Source: an uncultured Lachnospiraceae bacterium (lineage in GTDB: Bacteria; Bacillota; Clostridia; Lachnospirales; Lachnospiraceae). From it: a DNA stretch of 29,873 bases. How positions within the stretch are numbered: position 1 is the first letter of the stretch; each line of letters starts with the position of its first letter. A program made the translations under genes and the position numbers. Shown piece by piece: positions 29,568-29,873 of this stretch. Where the stretch lies: the NCBI GenBank assembly GCA_910588535.1, contig CAJUOO010000039.1, positions 1-29,873 of the forward strand, given 5' to 3'. The notes below the pieces were generated by a model. It made no database searches and was not told the origin of the DNA. It saw nothing but the letters and a program-made list of their open reading frames with translations.

Positions 29568-29873
29568 CCTCCAAATCTCGATTAGTAACTCTATTTTGTA
29601 TTGTCATTGTAGCACATAGAGATGTTTTATTCTACTGTTTTCCTTTTTTGCGGAATAGTGGGGATAAGTGTCTATCTTCAAGGAACAAATCCAGAAAAGT
29701 ATTTGAAACGAATAATGAACTTGTGAGTTATTAATCCTACGCATAGCTTTTGGTTGTAAAATACATTCATGCGTTTGTCGTGTCTGTAATACAGGAGAGT
29801 TGACAAAATATTTTATCGTGCTATAACCCGAGTTTGCCACTTATAAAGTTTAAAATGGAGCCATAACGGCTCC
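29568..29873. other. Terminal spacer with no convincing gene
   Basis: No gene is supported in these 306 bases. A 78-codon minus-strand open frame (29604-29840) has no ribosome binding site and unremarkable content. The window ends in a stem-loop GGAGCC-ATAAC-GGCTCC (29857-29873), which could be a terminator whose T-run lies beyond the edge. Confidence 0.5.
29606..29614 (-). promoter_or_regulatory. Possible extended -10 promoter of the GNAT gene
   Basis: On the minus strand TGC-TACAAT is an extended -10 element about 48 bases upstream of the start; no good -35 is present. Confidence 0.3.

Noticed and set aside
29604..29840. 78-codon minus-strand frame near the window end
   Set aside because: No ribosome binding site, composition like non-coding sequence, and it overlaps the probable GNAT promoter.

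Overview
The window reads as a chromosomal segment from an anaerobic, low-to-mid G+C Firmicute, most likely a gut Lachnospiraceae member. This rests on strong AGGAGG-type ribosome binding sites, AT-rich spacers, the Clostridia-type families present, and a central operon whose gene order resembles the fucose/rhamnose microcompartment loci of Roseburia inulinivorans and Clostridium phytofermentans. No species can be named from sequence alone. No tRNA, rRNA, CRISPR array, insertion sequence or phage gene was seen.

Layout. (1) 243-4934, plus strand: an envelope/transport group with an aromatic-acid-exporter-like membrane protein, an ABC ATPase, a large FtsX-type permease and a CYTH triphosphate tunnel enzyme. 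(2) 4935-5140: a hairpin-rich spacer. (3) 5141-9281, plus strand: a MoxR AAA ATPase, a DUF58 protein, a multipass membrane protein and a Cof-type HAD phosphatase. (4) 9345-24173, plus strand: a complete 18-gene glycyl-radical-enzyme bacterial microcompartment (BMC) operon, bounded by a perfect consensus promoter and a 15-bp-stem terminator. (5) 24328-26551, minus strand: a MATE transporter and a YcxB-like membrane protein. (6) 26770-28881, plus strand: a PPP-type metallophosphatase and an M18 aminopeptidase. (7) 29073-29558, minus strand: a GNAT acetyltransferase, followed by about 300 bases without a convincing gene.

How the BMC genes work together (inference from families and order, GRM5 type). 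A class II aldolase would split L-fuculose-1-phosphate or L-rhamnulose-1-phosphate into DHAP and L-lactaldehyde. An alcohol dehydrogenase would reduce lactaldehyde to 1,2-propanediol. The B12-independent diol dehydratase, activated by its radical-SAM partner, would make propionaldehyde. PduP oxidises propionaldehyde to propionyl-CoA and PduL converts that to propionyl-phosphate, while PduQ reduces propionaldehyde to 1-propanol and recycles NADH. The shell comprises four BMC-H proteins, a PduU-like protein, a PduT-like trimer and a PduN/EutN pentamer. Five enzymes carry the same short amphipathic encapsulation motif. Sugar isomerases and kinases and a propionate kinase are not in the window.

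The locus type is known rather than new. Points that merit follow-up are the second promoter in front of the aldolase/shell half of the operon, a Cys/His-rich linker in the aldolase tail, an activating enzyme without the ferredoxin insert beside PduS and a Cys38-bearing PduT, a shell protein with a replaced pore loop, and a family of short hairpin repeats shared by four spacers.
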